Made by a program: the position numbers and the translations under genes. 64,000 bases of DNA from Eunapius fragilis. Its lineage: Eukaryota > Porifera > Demospongiae > Spongillida > Spongillidae. Below are positions 35,001 to 46,115 of this stretch, one piece after another. The notes under the pieces are model-generated. The model ran no database searches. It saw only the letters and a program-made list of their open reading frames with translations, and was not told where the DNA came from. Position 1 is the first letter of the stretch. Every line of letters starts with the position of its first letter. Location: the NCBI GenBank assembly GCA_963681505.1, contig OY811972.1, positions 11,021,820 to 11,085,819 on the forward strand, written 5' to 3'.

Positions 35001-36369
35001 GCGCCTAATATGCCTCTTTTCCAACTTACTGATGTTTTCATCAAACAAACTATTTCAGCACCATCAACAATGTTAAATATAGTTCTGACAACATCTCTAA
35101 AGGTGCATATTAATTTTTGCAAATTAAAATATTTCTTCACTAGACATTACCTGTGCTTCCCTTTAATTGCTCTCATAAGAAAATTATGTCCATATAAATC
35201 TGTTTTAGTAATGAGATCTTGATCTTGATTTTTTTTCAGTAAGGTTTTGACACAATCCTTATAACCACATCCAGCTGCAATTAATAATGGCCATTCCTTG
35301 GTACAAGAAATGAGCAGTGTAATAAACTCAAGCAATTCTCAGGAAAAGTATCAGTTTTGAGTTGAGTCTGCTATTTTTAGACTTTTTTTTTAAAAGGTAC
35401 TCAAATAAATATAACATGGACAGGCTACAGTGCATCATGTGAGGGAACTCTTGTGTTGTAACAAACTGTAAATAAATACTCTTTCCGCAATGGTCTCATT
35501 TGGTTACTTCCACTGTATGGAAAATGTGTGCACCAAACCTGTGTGCTATGTATGTCATGGGGGTATATGCTTCTGTATGTTTGTCTAAGCCTGTGTTGCC
35601 ACATGAGGTAGAGGTAAATCATTCAAGCAGCATGTGAATACTCACATTTTTAGTACTGCATCCGTCCATTCTGTCTGCTGTAGTTGCTGCATTAACCAAT
35701 GCTTTTTCAATAGCCTCTTCATTATGTTTATACACTTTGTCAAAGATCTATTTGATGCAAATACTATAAATGACAAATATAATTTTCATGTGCTTACGTC
35801 AGTAACATAATCAAAGTCATCGTCTTCTTCTTTAGCTCTCAATCGATCAGCTTCGTATTTTGTCTCACTCATTAGGTGACAGACTATCATGTCTATTTCT
35901 CTTTGCTCATCATTCAGAGCAGCTTTTTTTAGAATTTGGCTTAAACTATGTGACAAACTATACCCTTCTCCATATTCCATTTTTTCAAACGCCTCCATCA
36001 TAAGTGATGGTTTTTCTTTGGACATCAGTTTTTCTAAACTGATGTCAAAAAAATTGAGAAACCTGCTATAAAAATTGAGAAAATAACGTTAAGTAGCATA
36101 CATGAAGATCATAGCACACCATCTTATTATATAAAAATCAGTTAGAATAGTATAAAATTGTAAAGTACTTGTAATTCATAGTTGGAAGGCTGCTTGATCA
36201 GATAACAATTGGGTCATCATAAGTACGCAATTTTTTCAAACGGTATACAAATGTCTCACCTGTCCAATGTAGTGCAATCGTTATTTGATACTTGTACAAC
36301 TCTTGATTGGCTTTCTTGTGTCATTGGTGCAATTTCCAACTGCTGCATCTCAATTGCTTCACTTGCCAT
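32092..36369 (-). CDS. TRPA-like cation channel, 12 exons, 725 residues
   Basis: Exons on the minus strand: 36369-36260, 36065-35798, 35747-35646, 35296-35151, 35096-34957, 34892-34845, 34019-33847, 33784-33610, 33420-33011, 32957-32778, 32727-32659 and 32448-32092. The phases fit throughout and sum to 2,178 nt with stop. An in-frame TAG lies four codons before the ATG. The protein has a polar N-terminus, a few ankyrin-type repeats in exons 4-5 (WPLLIAAGCGYKDCVKTLL), then S1 in exon 8, S2-S5 in exon 9, and the pore helix and S6 in exon 10. NNMLVGLAVGD after S6 matches TRPA channels. The last exon holds a DDDDDD-type acidic stretch and a coiled coil (about residues 675-720). Exon 6 ends AAAAG|GCAAGC, a predicted GC-AG intron needed to keep the frame. 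TRPA channels usually have many more ankyrin repeats. It is likely a plasma-membrane sensory channel; the stimulus is unknown. Confidence 0.88.
34423..34612. repeat. Dispersed repeat D, copy 3 (in a TRPA-like intron)
   Basis: It matches 5680-5878 and 24611-24808, for example ccaggacaagcaaaggaaaa and atgtatggctaattataaat. It lies in intron 6 of the channel gene (34844-34020). Related flanking blocks occur at 34260-34380. Confidence 0.75.
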
Positions 36370-36573
36370 TGTAAATATCTATCAAAGTATACATGTATAT
36401 AGTTGCGTAGCTACAAGCATGAGTGCATACTGATCCACTGTATTACTTATTGCACCAGTACATGTGGACAACTGGCATTAAAGTGAACACATGTTAAATT
36501 TTTAAGGTCGCTGTGATTGTGGTTGAACTTAATCTTGATATAATATTAGGAATTTCATTATACAATAACCTGT

Positions 36574-36716
36574 CACCATAGCCTTCATTACATGATCCAG
36601 TCTCATAGCCTTCACTTCATGATCCTGTCCCATAGCTTCCTCTACATGGTCCTGTCCCATAGCCTCCTCTACATGGTCCTGTCCCATAGTCTTCACTACA
36701 TGATCCTGTCTCAGAA
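36574..36716. repeat. Minisatellite of about 31 bp, 4-5 units
   Basis: Units follow the pattern catagcct.cactacatgatcc, then tgtcc, repeated in tandem about 200 bp upstream of the TRPA-like start codon. The copies differ by a few substitutions. Confidence 0.8.
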
Positions 36717-36834
36717 TTCTATGTCATTATTCCAACCTCTCAATGGTGCGCAGTCTTTTTTTTAGGATTACTTTTTTTTTTACATGTACATGAACACAGC
36801 GTTAGATACGAGTTAAATAATGAAGTTAAATGAT

Positions 36835-37128
36835 ACAAGTAAAGAAAAAAATTCTCTAACGAGAAAGTTGGTGGGATATAGGAATTGGAGGCAATGGTGG
36901 TGTAAAAAGGGATCGAAGGGAACAAGGTTTTGAGAAAAGGGTAATGAGACAAAAATCCTATGTTTAGCACTTCTTTTGGTTCTGTTACATTTACGCGTGC
37001 TAAATATAGGATTTTTGTCTCATTAACCCTTTTCTCAAAACCTTGTTCCCTTCCTTTTTACACCACCATTGCCTCCAATTCCTATATCCCACCAACTTTC
37101 TCGTTAGAGAATGTTTTTCTTTACTTGT
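36835..37128. mobile_element. Foldback MITE family 2, copy 2
   Basis: It has the same layout and terminal ACAAGTAA/TTACTTGT as 18562-18826, with arms containing aaagttggtgggatatagga and ttacaccaccattgcctcc. Its central loop includes tgttacatttacgcgtgct. Confidence 0.85.
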
Positions 37129-37349
37129 TTCCTCTATTTTTTATTATCATTTTTTATCGATTATTAATATGGCAAGTGCCCCCCCCCCCCCCTCCGCTTC
37201 AATTACCGCTCCTCTTTTGTTTGCACAATTCTAAATATACGTAAATATCGCCATGGGAACGCTTCTCACTACGCATTACGTAATGATTACGTATATCAGT
37301 TCTATGCTTTATTCATATATCTGATACCTGAAAATGTCCTTCCAGGAGA

Positions 37350-37680
37350 TTCTAAAGCGATTGGTATAATTTGCGCTCTTTTAAACCATTCCTATCCCGA
37401 GTTGTACTTGCGCGAGAACAATTAGACGATGACGACGGAGAAGAATTGGCATTGGACGAGGTAAAACACGAGCTTTTTTGTTCTCTTGAAGCAAACAGTT
37501 TGAAGACTGGAACAAAACATTTAAATGACAGTCTTTGCCTTCTGGTTCGATAGGAACAAAGAGCTAAACTATCCGTTTTTTGGTACGCGAGTTGTACGCT
37601 GGTTGCGTTTTTTTTTAATGATTTCATGACCCGGGTCAATTCCTATATAGGAACTACTATCGTAGTTCCTAATAGATCAA
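37350..37680 (+). repeat. Dispersed repeat G, copy 2
   Basis: Read on the plus strand: RTRVVLAREQ-like start, DDDDGEELALDEVKHELF, then SVFWYASCTL. It ends at the hairpin ggaactac-tatc-gtagttcc (37650-37669). The order matches the minus strand of 17460-17790, so the copies are inverted relative to each other. It is a fragment, not an intact gene. Confidence 0.5.
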
Positions 37681-37749
37681 CTAGTTGCTTTCTAGTCCAG
37701 AGTGAACCTAGATTCACTGTGCACTAGGTCTACAGGGAGAGGGACACTG

Positions 37750-38526
37750 CAGGGTACACGCCCCTTTGAAGAACGAGCTCATCTGATGCATAGGATGGAT
37801 GTGTGGAGGAGAGAAAAGGACAGACGGCATCGCAACCATCCAATGGTTTGGCTATAGGATGAGTTCCATTTGGAAGCTAGCCGGTCTGCCAGGCGTTTAT
37901 AGAAAGTGGTTGCAATTGGACCCATTCCACCAGTAGTGGAGAGTACAATGGGGGTGAAAGAGGCATGCTCTATTTCCCTGATGCGTTGCTCATATGCTCT
38001 TTGTTTTTCTTTTTCATGTCCGCAGTAGCAAGCACTGGGTGGGTGTGGCTGTGGTGTTAGAGGGAGCTAGTGGGTTAAAGACTCTGACGTCAAAAAACGT
38101 TTTTTCAAAGTGGCCACCCCAGAAACCATCAGGTGCAATGTCTGATCTTGCTCCAATGTCAGTGATGGCAGAGGCAAGTTTGAAGGTTTCCCTAATAACT
38201 GGTTGTAGGGTTGGTTCGATAGTTACATTGTGACACACTTCAGACAGTAAATTTGCAGTGAGGTTCCGAATCTCATTGTGGCGTAGGGTAGGAAAACCTT
38301 CAAAAGGACATGAGAGTGCATGTTCTACAGTGAATGATTTCCCACAGTTGCAATGTGAAGGTGTGTTAGGAGGGTCCCATCCATATCTAAGAGCAAGGGC
38401 ATCGCGAAAGGTACCTTTGTGCAAAGCAAAGCCGTGTTCGGAGATAGGAAATGGTCTGGATTTAAGCATATGTAGTGCAGACATGACACGTCTGTAGTAG
38501 CTGTATGTGTTTTTAGGTGTGTGCAT
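37750..38526 (-). pseudogene. Retroelement C-terminal module with CCHC and restriction-like endonuclease motifs, copy 1
   Basis: The minus-strand frame 38526-38014 has CNCGKSFTVEHALSC (C-x-C-x7-H-x4-C), then LRHNEIRN, an R-x-DI segment and FFDVRVFNP. This RHN...(P)D...D order recalls the restriction-like endonuclease of R2-type non-LTR retrotransposons. After a frameshift near 38020 it continues as RAYEQRIREIEHASFTPIV and further to about 37750. No intact reverse transcriptase lies upstream, so this is a truncated fragment. Confidence 0.65.

Positions 38527-38528
<2 letters not shown>

Positions 38529-38559
<31 letters not shown>
38529..38559. repeat. (TG)n microsatellite
   Basis: About 15 TG units at the 5' edge of the retroelement fragment. 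Confidence 0.95.
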
Positions 38560-38563
<4 letters not shown>

Positions 38564-38589
38564 CTAAACTAAAGGCGCACATGGCCAAA

Positions 38590-39364
38590 TATAAAATGTA
38601 TTACTGCATGCAAGGATGATTAGCAATAGTCGTTGGAGAGAGTTCTATAGGACATTTACATGCATGTAATGGAGTATGGGGCTCGAGTATGAGCTTATGT
38701 CCCACAATGATCTGGCCTCATAGCCTCCAGTAATATTCTGATGCCCCTTGGCAACACAACCAGTCCAGTACATGCAACACACTAGCCCAGTACTGGGTGG
38801 GTTGGATATGTGCGAATGAGTTTATTCAGAGTCTTAGTCTTGGTTCCAGACCCAACGGACACAGCTGTGGATAGACCACCGGGAGGGGGGGTCATTAGAA
38901 AACTTACCCCCTACCCCTTGCTGTGGCCTTGCAGTACTCGTGGGTATACGCAGGGACAGAACAGGGCTAGAATGAGAGAAACTCCGATCGAATTACACAC
39001 CAGCGATCGCCTAAATACTTATGCAGATCATGGCCCCCGGTCTTCGCCATATAAAATTGACAAGGATTATAGTGTTTGATCAGACTCTAGAGAATTTCAA
39101 ATTTATATTCTGAGTTTGATGTCCGTGTATTAGTGTAGCGTTGGTTACAGGTGTGGCAAAAGGATCATCAATGCAACAACATACGTGCTTATTTAATACA
39201 GATACAAGTACAATGGTCATAGCGCATGCGCTAACCCCTTGCTGTGGCCTTGCAGTACTCGTGGGTGTACGCAGGGGAGGGTGCATGGGTTCACATCAGC
39301 CAGTCACATCAGTCCAGTGCATACAACACATCAGCCCAGTATATGCAGCAGACCAGTTTAATAT
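38590..39364. other. No gene recognised; internal duplication
   Basis: The phrase ccccttgctgtggccttgca, then gtactcgtgggt.tacgcaggg, occurs at about 38914-38957 and again at about 39234-39277. The interval is otherwise noncoding. Confidence 0.6.
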
Positions 39365-39564
39365 AGGGTGATTGTAAAGTTGCGCAAAATGGCATAACTC
39401 CAGAACTGAACATTTAAATAAACTGAGTAGTAACTTTAAAAAAAATACTTTACATTAATCGCCGGCATGATTTCGGTTTCAATAGAATAATGTTTCAATG
39501 CTCAGTTTTGGAGTTATACCAGTTCTACCACTTCAACGATTTTGCACGACTTTCCGATCACCCT
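39365..39564. mobile_element. MITE with AGGGTGATT...ATCACCCT ends
   Basis: It is 200 bp with inverted ends: AGGGTGATTgtaaagttgcgcaaaatgg on the left and, inverted, AGGGTGATcggaaagtcgtgcaaaatcg on the right. The internal arms also pair (ctccagaac, ctcagt). A single end of the same family is at 51454-51520. Confidence 0.8.
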
Positions 39565-39566
39565 GT

Positions 39567-41297
39567 ATGTGCAACACATCAGCCCACTCAATGGAAAGGT
39601 ATATACTGAACCTGAGGATGCAATCAGGTATTTAGAGTATGTATGCCCCGTGGTCAAGGGGAGAGGGTGGTTGTGTGTGTGTGTGGGGGGGGGGGCAACC
39701 ACTGGTAGATAAAAGAGAAGTAATTGGGGAGCAGTATTTAATTCCCTCACCAACCCCCCCCCCCCCCCCCCTCATTAAAATGATATAAATAAATTAAAAG
39801 CACGTCCCCAGACCAAAAACGTGAGGTTGTATACAAGCTTCTTTCTATACTTTTCAAACGGGACACGCAGATAACTTCCATAGCGGTGTTGACGTGTTGA
39901 TAGGGTGAGGGAGGCAATTTTCGGTAACGACACAAATTTTAAGCAATACGAGGTGTGTCTCAACCGTGCATGATGTGTGGGTCTGGGTACGAAAATGCAA
40001 TATGAGATAGATACCGTAACCCAGCGGCTAATCCACGGCTTGGGGACTCGGTAGGCGTTGTATAGCCACCCACGCCAGGTACGGGGTAGTGGCGCTCAGC
40101 CACAGAAGCTTTGTATAGGTTTAAAACTTCTTGAGACGTGCAACTAATATGCTTGAAGGAGAGGAGGGGCACTGGCGTGTCCTGATCCACCCTGATACCT
40201 AACGCAAAGGCACATACCTAAATTGAAAGTATGTACGCACACGTACCTAATGCGGAGGTATATACACCCAATTAATGTAGAGCCTGAGGATGCGCTGAGG
40301 TGTGCAGAAATGAGGGGTACACCCATGGATATTAGAGTAATGGAACAGGTCTAAGAATCTAATTTCTTACGTATCATTCCGCGTTTCGCCGGAGGTGAAT
40401 CGTGGCTTCAAATCTTACGGGCACATGTGCGTTCTATTGTTAGCAATGACTTCATAGCACACATTACCGATAATCGCATCGCGTCACCAACCGATGTTCG
40501 ATCACTATACGATGTTCAAACCAAAAAAAATACCTACTAGACGATGCGATCCAGTCGTGAATTTTATACACATGTTTCACACTACCGATACCCAACGTAA
40601 CGCAGTGTCGTACGGACTACCAGAAAACGTATAGAAGGCTCTCCGGTAGCTTACCGTACTCAGCGTGCAGTCCCACAAAGCTTTTAAAGCCGATTGCAGG
40701 GTCAAACTAGTATACATCCACGCCTCATATTAGCGGAGTGCACGTAGAACGTGAATGGATCTAGTGAGATAGCGATATACCTATTGAATGGAGGCATATA
40801 CCCAGTGTGGTACACATAATTGATTTAGCCAGTGTCTATATAGTGCGGTAGAGCTGATATACGAATCCGCGCCCGACATTTGTATCCCACCCATCCGGGT
40901 TTTTTCGTACCAACATCGATGACTGCATGGGGTGGTTCAAACTTCAAAAAACAAAGCATCCGTTGGCTTACAGAAGTCAAACCGAATATTTGGTTTGACA
41001 TATCAACCGGATTAATTGCAGTGTGCATGCATATACAAAAATCGCGCAATACTGACTATAATTAAAAATCATTCAGCCTTGCAATCATAATCGTTAATTG
41101 TTACGCTTACCTACTATAGGTTACAAGTAGTCTTTACAGTCAGTTCTGCTATCCCAAGCCGATATGACTGATACAATAACCGACGCGTGATACTGATTAA
41201 ATACAAGTAATTGCCAGGAAGCGGTCACGGCCGTTTCCGGCCAGGGATTATAGGCTTACAATTAAAATTATCTTACTAAATGGCTCGGAAATATACG
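39567..41297. other. No gene recognised
   Basis: A (TG)/poly-G stretch lies near 39675-39695 and a C run at about 39757-39771. No coding segment is supported. Confidence 0.4.
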
Positions 41298-41347
41298 TAC
41301 GGAGCCGTCCATAAATGACGTTAGACAGTAAGGGGGGGGGGGGGGGG
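41298..41347. repeat. Single end of the CCGTCCATAAA MITE, with poly-G run
   Basis: gagccgtccataaatgacgt resembles the terminus of the element at 42007-42205 and is followed by 16 G (41332-41347). The other end is not found. Confidence 0.5.
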
Positions 41348-42006
41348 TCTGTGACGAGGGTGGTGAGAGGGGCGATGAAAGGTGACATCACACATTTAAA
41401 TATTAACCCCCTCTATTCTTAAGCGTAGTGATTGCTGAAAGGACAGTGGATAAAGCTAAGCTTTATGCTGCGTTGTATAATGCATATGTGGCAGCCTATC
41501 CAAGGAGTCAAAGAAGGTCTGTCAGCAGGAGTTCAATGTCAAATGGACTGAACTAAAGAAAGGGGAAGGCTTGGAAGAGAAAGTAGCGGCGTTACTCCAG
41601 GAATGTCAAAGTTGAGTCTGACAACCCATCATTAATAACTCCTACATTTACAACTCCGTATAGTGGTCAAAGCTAGTGCACTCGTCAATGGTAACTGTAC
41701 CCCCCCCCCCCCCCCCCCCCCCCCCCTCCTTCCCCCCTCCTGGACATATGGGGAATTTGACATTTATTACATCAAATGCCCCATGTTGAAGACTAATAAC
41801 TGGTCAAATGACCCCTCCTCGACCCAGTCCCGTTACATGTTTGATAACTTTTATAACCTACAGTTTCGTTCCTGCTATTCAAAACAAACGCGCATTAGCC
41901 TTTAATTTGTAGATTTACCGCTGATATTGTGCCGCTATAAGAGTTGTAGTTATAATTGTACTAGTAGTACTAGACTAAGTTTGGTATTAAAGCGCATGTT
42001 CTTAAA

Positions 42007-42205
42007 AGGGGCTGTCCATAAAGTACGGCACGCTTTTTTTTTGACCATTATGGACCCCCTCCCTCCCCCCGTTCGTCACGCATTATCCCATACTGATGGT
42101 ATACTTAATATATGCATCGTCACGCTGACTGAAACCCCCCCCCCCCCCGCCCCCCCCCCCCCCCGCCCTCCTCCCTGTGCGTGACGTACTTTATGGACGG
42201 CCCCT
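42007..42205. mobile_element. MITE with GGGGC(T/C)GTCCATAAAGTAC ends
   Basis: It is about 199 bp. The left end aggggctgtccataaagtac is matched by the inverted right end aggggccgtccataaagtac. Long C runs lie near the right end (about 42137-42164). It is noncoding. The flanks both read (t)taa-like, so the target duplication is uncertain. Confidence 0.85.
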
Positions 42206-42411
42206 AAGGCTAGGTATGATGTTGCGTACCTACCGTGAATGTGTTATAGTAAGGCCGTCACAAGTTTAATTTTGACCTGCAAAACACGCCGATAAAGGGA
42301 AGTCACAAGCACTTTGGTTTATAGAGCTCTTTCATGGTCACATGACAAAAAGCAATTAATCACGTAAATGTAATGACGTTATCGTGTCCGCCATATTGGT
42401 GCTCGGCTGAC

Positions 42412-42927
42412 ATGGGAGTCTGCGTTGTCGACCATTGTTTGACCAATTCTATGGTAGGCAAGGGCACAAGATTGTACGGGATACCTAAAGTAAGAGCCCA
42501 GTATGGTGAATATGAGCTAGAATTGTCACAGAGACGAAGGAACGGCTTCCTGGCTGCAATCGGTCGTAAAGACTCGGCGTCACTTCATAACGCTCGGATA
42601 TGTTCCCTGCCCTTCATCAAGGGCAAACCAGCGCAGTCACTGTATAGTGAATTAGTCCCAGATTGGCTGCCTTCACTGGATCTTCCGGGTATATGTAAGA
42701 AAAGCCCAAGTAACAGCTACATTGAACGGCTCCTTAGGTACTCGAAAAGACGGCGCGCAGCTACTAAGCGAGAACAAAATGCGAATAAAAAGTGCAGTGT
42801 ACCAGGAGTTGCGGCAAAGTCAAAGGCTGTGGATAGTGAGCTGAATGAAAGTAGCGGGGGTATGTCCACCGAGACGATGTGCGTTTGTAGTATGTCTTTC
42901 ACCCATCCACTAACAAACTGGTTATAA
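42412..42927 (+). pseudogene. Truncated THAP-domain transposase N-terminus
   Basis: The likely start is 42412. The THAP pattern is CVVDHCLTN...RRNGFLAAIGRKD...ARICSLPFIKGKPA...PDWLPSL. The zinc-binding His expected after the third Cys (CS-x-HF) is Pro here. The frame ends at 42927 with sequence that overlaps the opposing gene, so the catalytic part is missing. An upstream ATG at 42373 is in frame. Confidence 0.7.
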
Positions 42928-43154
42928 GCCTCCAGAGATTTATGGGCTTTGAACTGTTTGCTAGTTATAAAACTGGTCTGCAATACTAAATACGATACCA
43001 AATCGCATCCACTAACTGGTGGTACAACGTCCGATTTTTCTCCAACGAAGTCAGATGAGAACGGATCTAACCCACCAATGCTTTCGATTTTATCCACATA
43101 TCGAGTCTTTGCATCTGGAGGCAAGCTATCTGCATACAAAGACAGCTTTGACAT
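42717..43154 (-). pseudogene. Truncated second ISL2EU-like protein, N-terminal part
   Basis: It starts at 43154 (MSKLSLYADSLPPDAKTRY) and continues through VSYLVLQTSFITSKQFKAHK and FVSGWVKDI. I assign it to the YqaJ-type partner by its position in the element and general resemblance; the nuclease core itself is absent. The last 70 or so residues are read from the back of the THAP gene. Confidence 0.5.
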
Positions 43155-43639
43155 GCTAAAAGAGCGGAATACCCGAGCACCAATATGGCGGATAATTGAT
43201 TACGTCAACTAATATATCACATGATTGCTGCTACGGATCACGCGATGAAAGAGCTCTATACGATCATTTTCCGCGGTTGAAGTCAAAACCCCGTGTACGG
43301 TCAAATGCGTACCGCAATACTATGATTAGCCTGTCAAATTCCCCTGGTAGCTAGGGTTGTTGAAGCGTAAGTCATTAGGATTGCTGACAGATTCACAAGA
43401 AGATAATTTAAAAGCTAAAAACCAGATAAAGGTGAAATTAAAAACCATATTGGAAAAGAAACGTTATGATCAAAAAGGCGGCACGTGATAAAAGCAGGAA
43501 AAATTTGTGATAACAACCCTGATAAGAACCCAAATCTGGGAGACCATCTTTGACAACGTACAGCCCAACCTGAACTTCTAAAGAGTATTGTTGACATTGC
43601 ATTGCATGGGTGTGCTGCTCGTGAGGAGTTATTGGGAGT

Positions 43640-44990
43640 GCTTATGCAACCAATTCGACCCTGTACTGCCTAAACCTAAACGGTGCCCCCGCCCTGTTTC
43701 TGTTAAGGCAGTATCTGGAAAAATTAACACTTACTTTAATGCACGAGTAATTACCCTGTGGCTACATTTATAGTGCTCGTCCAATTAACCTATTCGATCC
43801 TATACAGCTCTACTTACATGCCTAAACTTAAACCGTACAGCGGTCGACAACCCCCGCGCTCTGTTTATGTTAAGGCACTATACTTGCAACAACAAAAAAA
43901 CAAAGGCCTTGTTTTATTAGGGAGAAATTGCGCTGTGGCTTTTGTTTTAAGAGTGCATACAACCTATTTTACTGCATAAACTAATACGGTTGCGGTCGAC
44001 CATATAAGTTTATGCGGTCGACCAGCCCCACCCTAGCTGTTTATATTAAGGCAGTACTGCAAATAAAACTTTAATGCAGGTGATGTGGTTTTTCGTTGTT
44101 AGGAGTGCGTATGGCTTTTGTTGTACCATGATCCAACGTCACTGCCTAAACTAAAATGATTGCGGTCAACCAGCCCCCACCTAGCTGTTTATATTAAGGC
44201 AGTACTTGCAAGTAACACTTTAATGCAGGCGATGGGGCTTTCGTTGTTAGGAGTGCCTATTCGACCCTGTACTGCTCTACATATACTTAAACGGTACAGC
44301 GGTCGACCACCCTCGCCGTGTTTATGTTAAGGCACTTTACTTGCAACGACAAAAAACTAAGGCCTTGTTTTATTTTGGACAAAATAAAACAAGGCCTTTG
44401 TTTTTTGTTGTTGCAAGTATTAGTGTGCATGCCTTAACATAAGCAAGGCGCGGGGTTTTCGACCCCTGTACAGTTTATTAAGTTTAGGCAGTAAGTAGAG
44501 CAGTATAGGATCGAATAGGTTAATTGGACAAGCACTATCGATATAGCCACAGGGTTATTACTCCTGCATTATAGTGTGTTTTTTTTTTTTTTTTTTTTTT
44601 CCAGATACTGCCTTAACATAAACAGGGCGGGGGCACCGTTTAGGTTTAGGCAGTACAGGGTCGATAAGGTTGAATAAGCCTAACAATGAAAGCCACATCG
44701 CCTGCATTAAAGTATTATTTGCAGTACTGCCTTAATATAAACAGCAAGGGATGGGGGGGAGGGCTGGTCGACCGCAACCGTTTTAGTTTATATATAGGCA
44801 GTAATATAGGTTGGATCATTGCTTATAATAAAAGCCACGGCGCAATTTCTCCCCCAATAAAACAAGGCCTTTGTTTTTTGTTGTTGCAAGTATAGGGCCT
44901 TAACATAAACATAAACAGGGCGCGGGGGTTTTCGGCCGCTGTACCGATTAAGTTTAGGCAGTAAGAAGAGCAGTAAGGAGAGCACCCAGA
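43640..44990. repeat. Head-to-head array of about nine 130-170-bp units
   Basis: Units carry tactgcctaaac at one end and gttaaggcagta at the other, so each is itself an inverted-repeat element. About five face right (43660-44375) and about four face left (44376-44985). The centre is near 44376 in the palindrome ccttgttttattttggacaa/aaataaaacaagg. Variants share internal blocks (cggtcgacca, aacaaaggccttgttttatt). A run of about 21 T lies at 44580-44600. Confidence 0.8.
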
Positions 44991-45185
44991 CATGGTTGAT
45001 CTCCTTGTGATATAAGTGATGGCTAACCACGGTAGCGTTATTTAAAAAATAATCTGGAACAGCGAGCCATTGAATACGAGAGTTCCAAGCTATTATTATC
45101 ATAGGTATACAAGTATATGGTTAATGAATACGTTAATTGTGGTTAAGTCATTAATTATTCATAGCGGCCGTACGGCCGTGCCTTT

Positions 45186-45413
45186 GTTGCGCGCGGTCGA
45201 TAGATTTGCGCTATCCATCGATTGCTCTGCGCGAACAATAGATCTATCGTTTGCGCACCAATCTATCGATCGCGCAACTACCGATGGATCGCGCAACAAT
45301 CAATCGATTGTGCAGCAAGTAGCTTGCGCAATCAATAGAACACACTTAAACAGCAATGCGCCACGCAGTCGATTGATAGCGCACGTGTGCGAATAGGTGC
45401 AAAAGCTTGGTGA
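45186..45413. repeat. Dispersed repeat F, copy 2
   Basis: It matches 9038-9270 in order and orientation, from ttgcgcgcggtcgat to gtgcgaataggtgcaaaagc. The ATCGAT and TTGCGC half-sites are better preserved here than in copy 1. Confidence 0.8.
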
Positions 45414-45547
45414 CTAGTGTTGCCAATAGTAATACAGCTTCAAAAAAGAGCTGCATTTTAACTAAAGCAAAGTTTGACGCCATTGTCAATCACCTTCTGC
45501 ATCCGGCAGACAAGGTTGATCATCACTTCAAACACTGGGTGAAAACT

Positions 45548-46057
45548 ATGGAACGCCGTTTGGGTCAAAATTGATCACATCTGTAATTCGATCAAATCTT
45601 TTGGATCGACGTAATTTTCTAACCGATCATTTGCATTCGATGCTTTATCTCATTCGATCATGCGGATTCGACACAAAATTCTTTTTGATGGGATTAAATC
45701 GATGGTTGATGATCGATCGATCGATCACGATCACCGATCTGGATCATTCGATGGGGAACGAGGTGGTACGAGGTTACCAGAATAGGTATACCGAGACTTG
45801 GACTGGAGTAATAATAATAGTCTTCTTCGATGCACAGGAATGGGCTTTGCAGCTATGAAACCAGTGGGGCGGCAGAGACGCTTTCTTAAGCGGAACATCC
45901 TAGACTTATATAAGCGCCTCGTTTCGATGAAGAATGGGTATGGAGGAGGTGTGAGCATATAGTTTAGCGTAGCTGTAGAGCTCTACGTGTTTTTGTGTGT
46001 GCGCATTCAAGTGCTGTAGGCCAATGTGTGTATAGATTAAGGTCTTTAATCTAGGCG

Positions 46058-46115
<58 letters not shown>

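Larger units (their letters stand above)
42320..43260. mobile_element. Collapsed ISL2EU-like DNA transposon
   Basis: The ends are TATAGAGCTCTTTCATGG and, inverted, TATAGAGCTCTTTCATCGC. A second pair of inverted blocks, ccgccatattggtgctcgg, lies inside each end. Two genes run inward and overlap tail to tail: a THAP-domain protein (plus) and the N-terminus of a second protein (minus). ISL2EU elements are known to pair a THAP transposase with a YqaJ nuclease. At 941 bp, this copy has lost the middle of both. Confidence 0.75.

Noticed and set aside
37640..37690. Helitron 3' end (hairpin followed by CTRR) for repeat G
   Set aside because: One copy has CTAA after the hairpin but the other does not, and no Helitron 5' TC end or Rep/helicase motif was seen.
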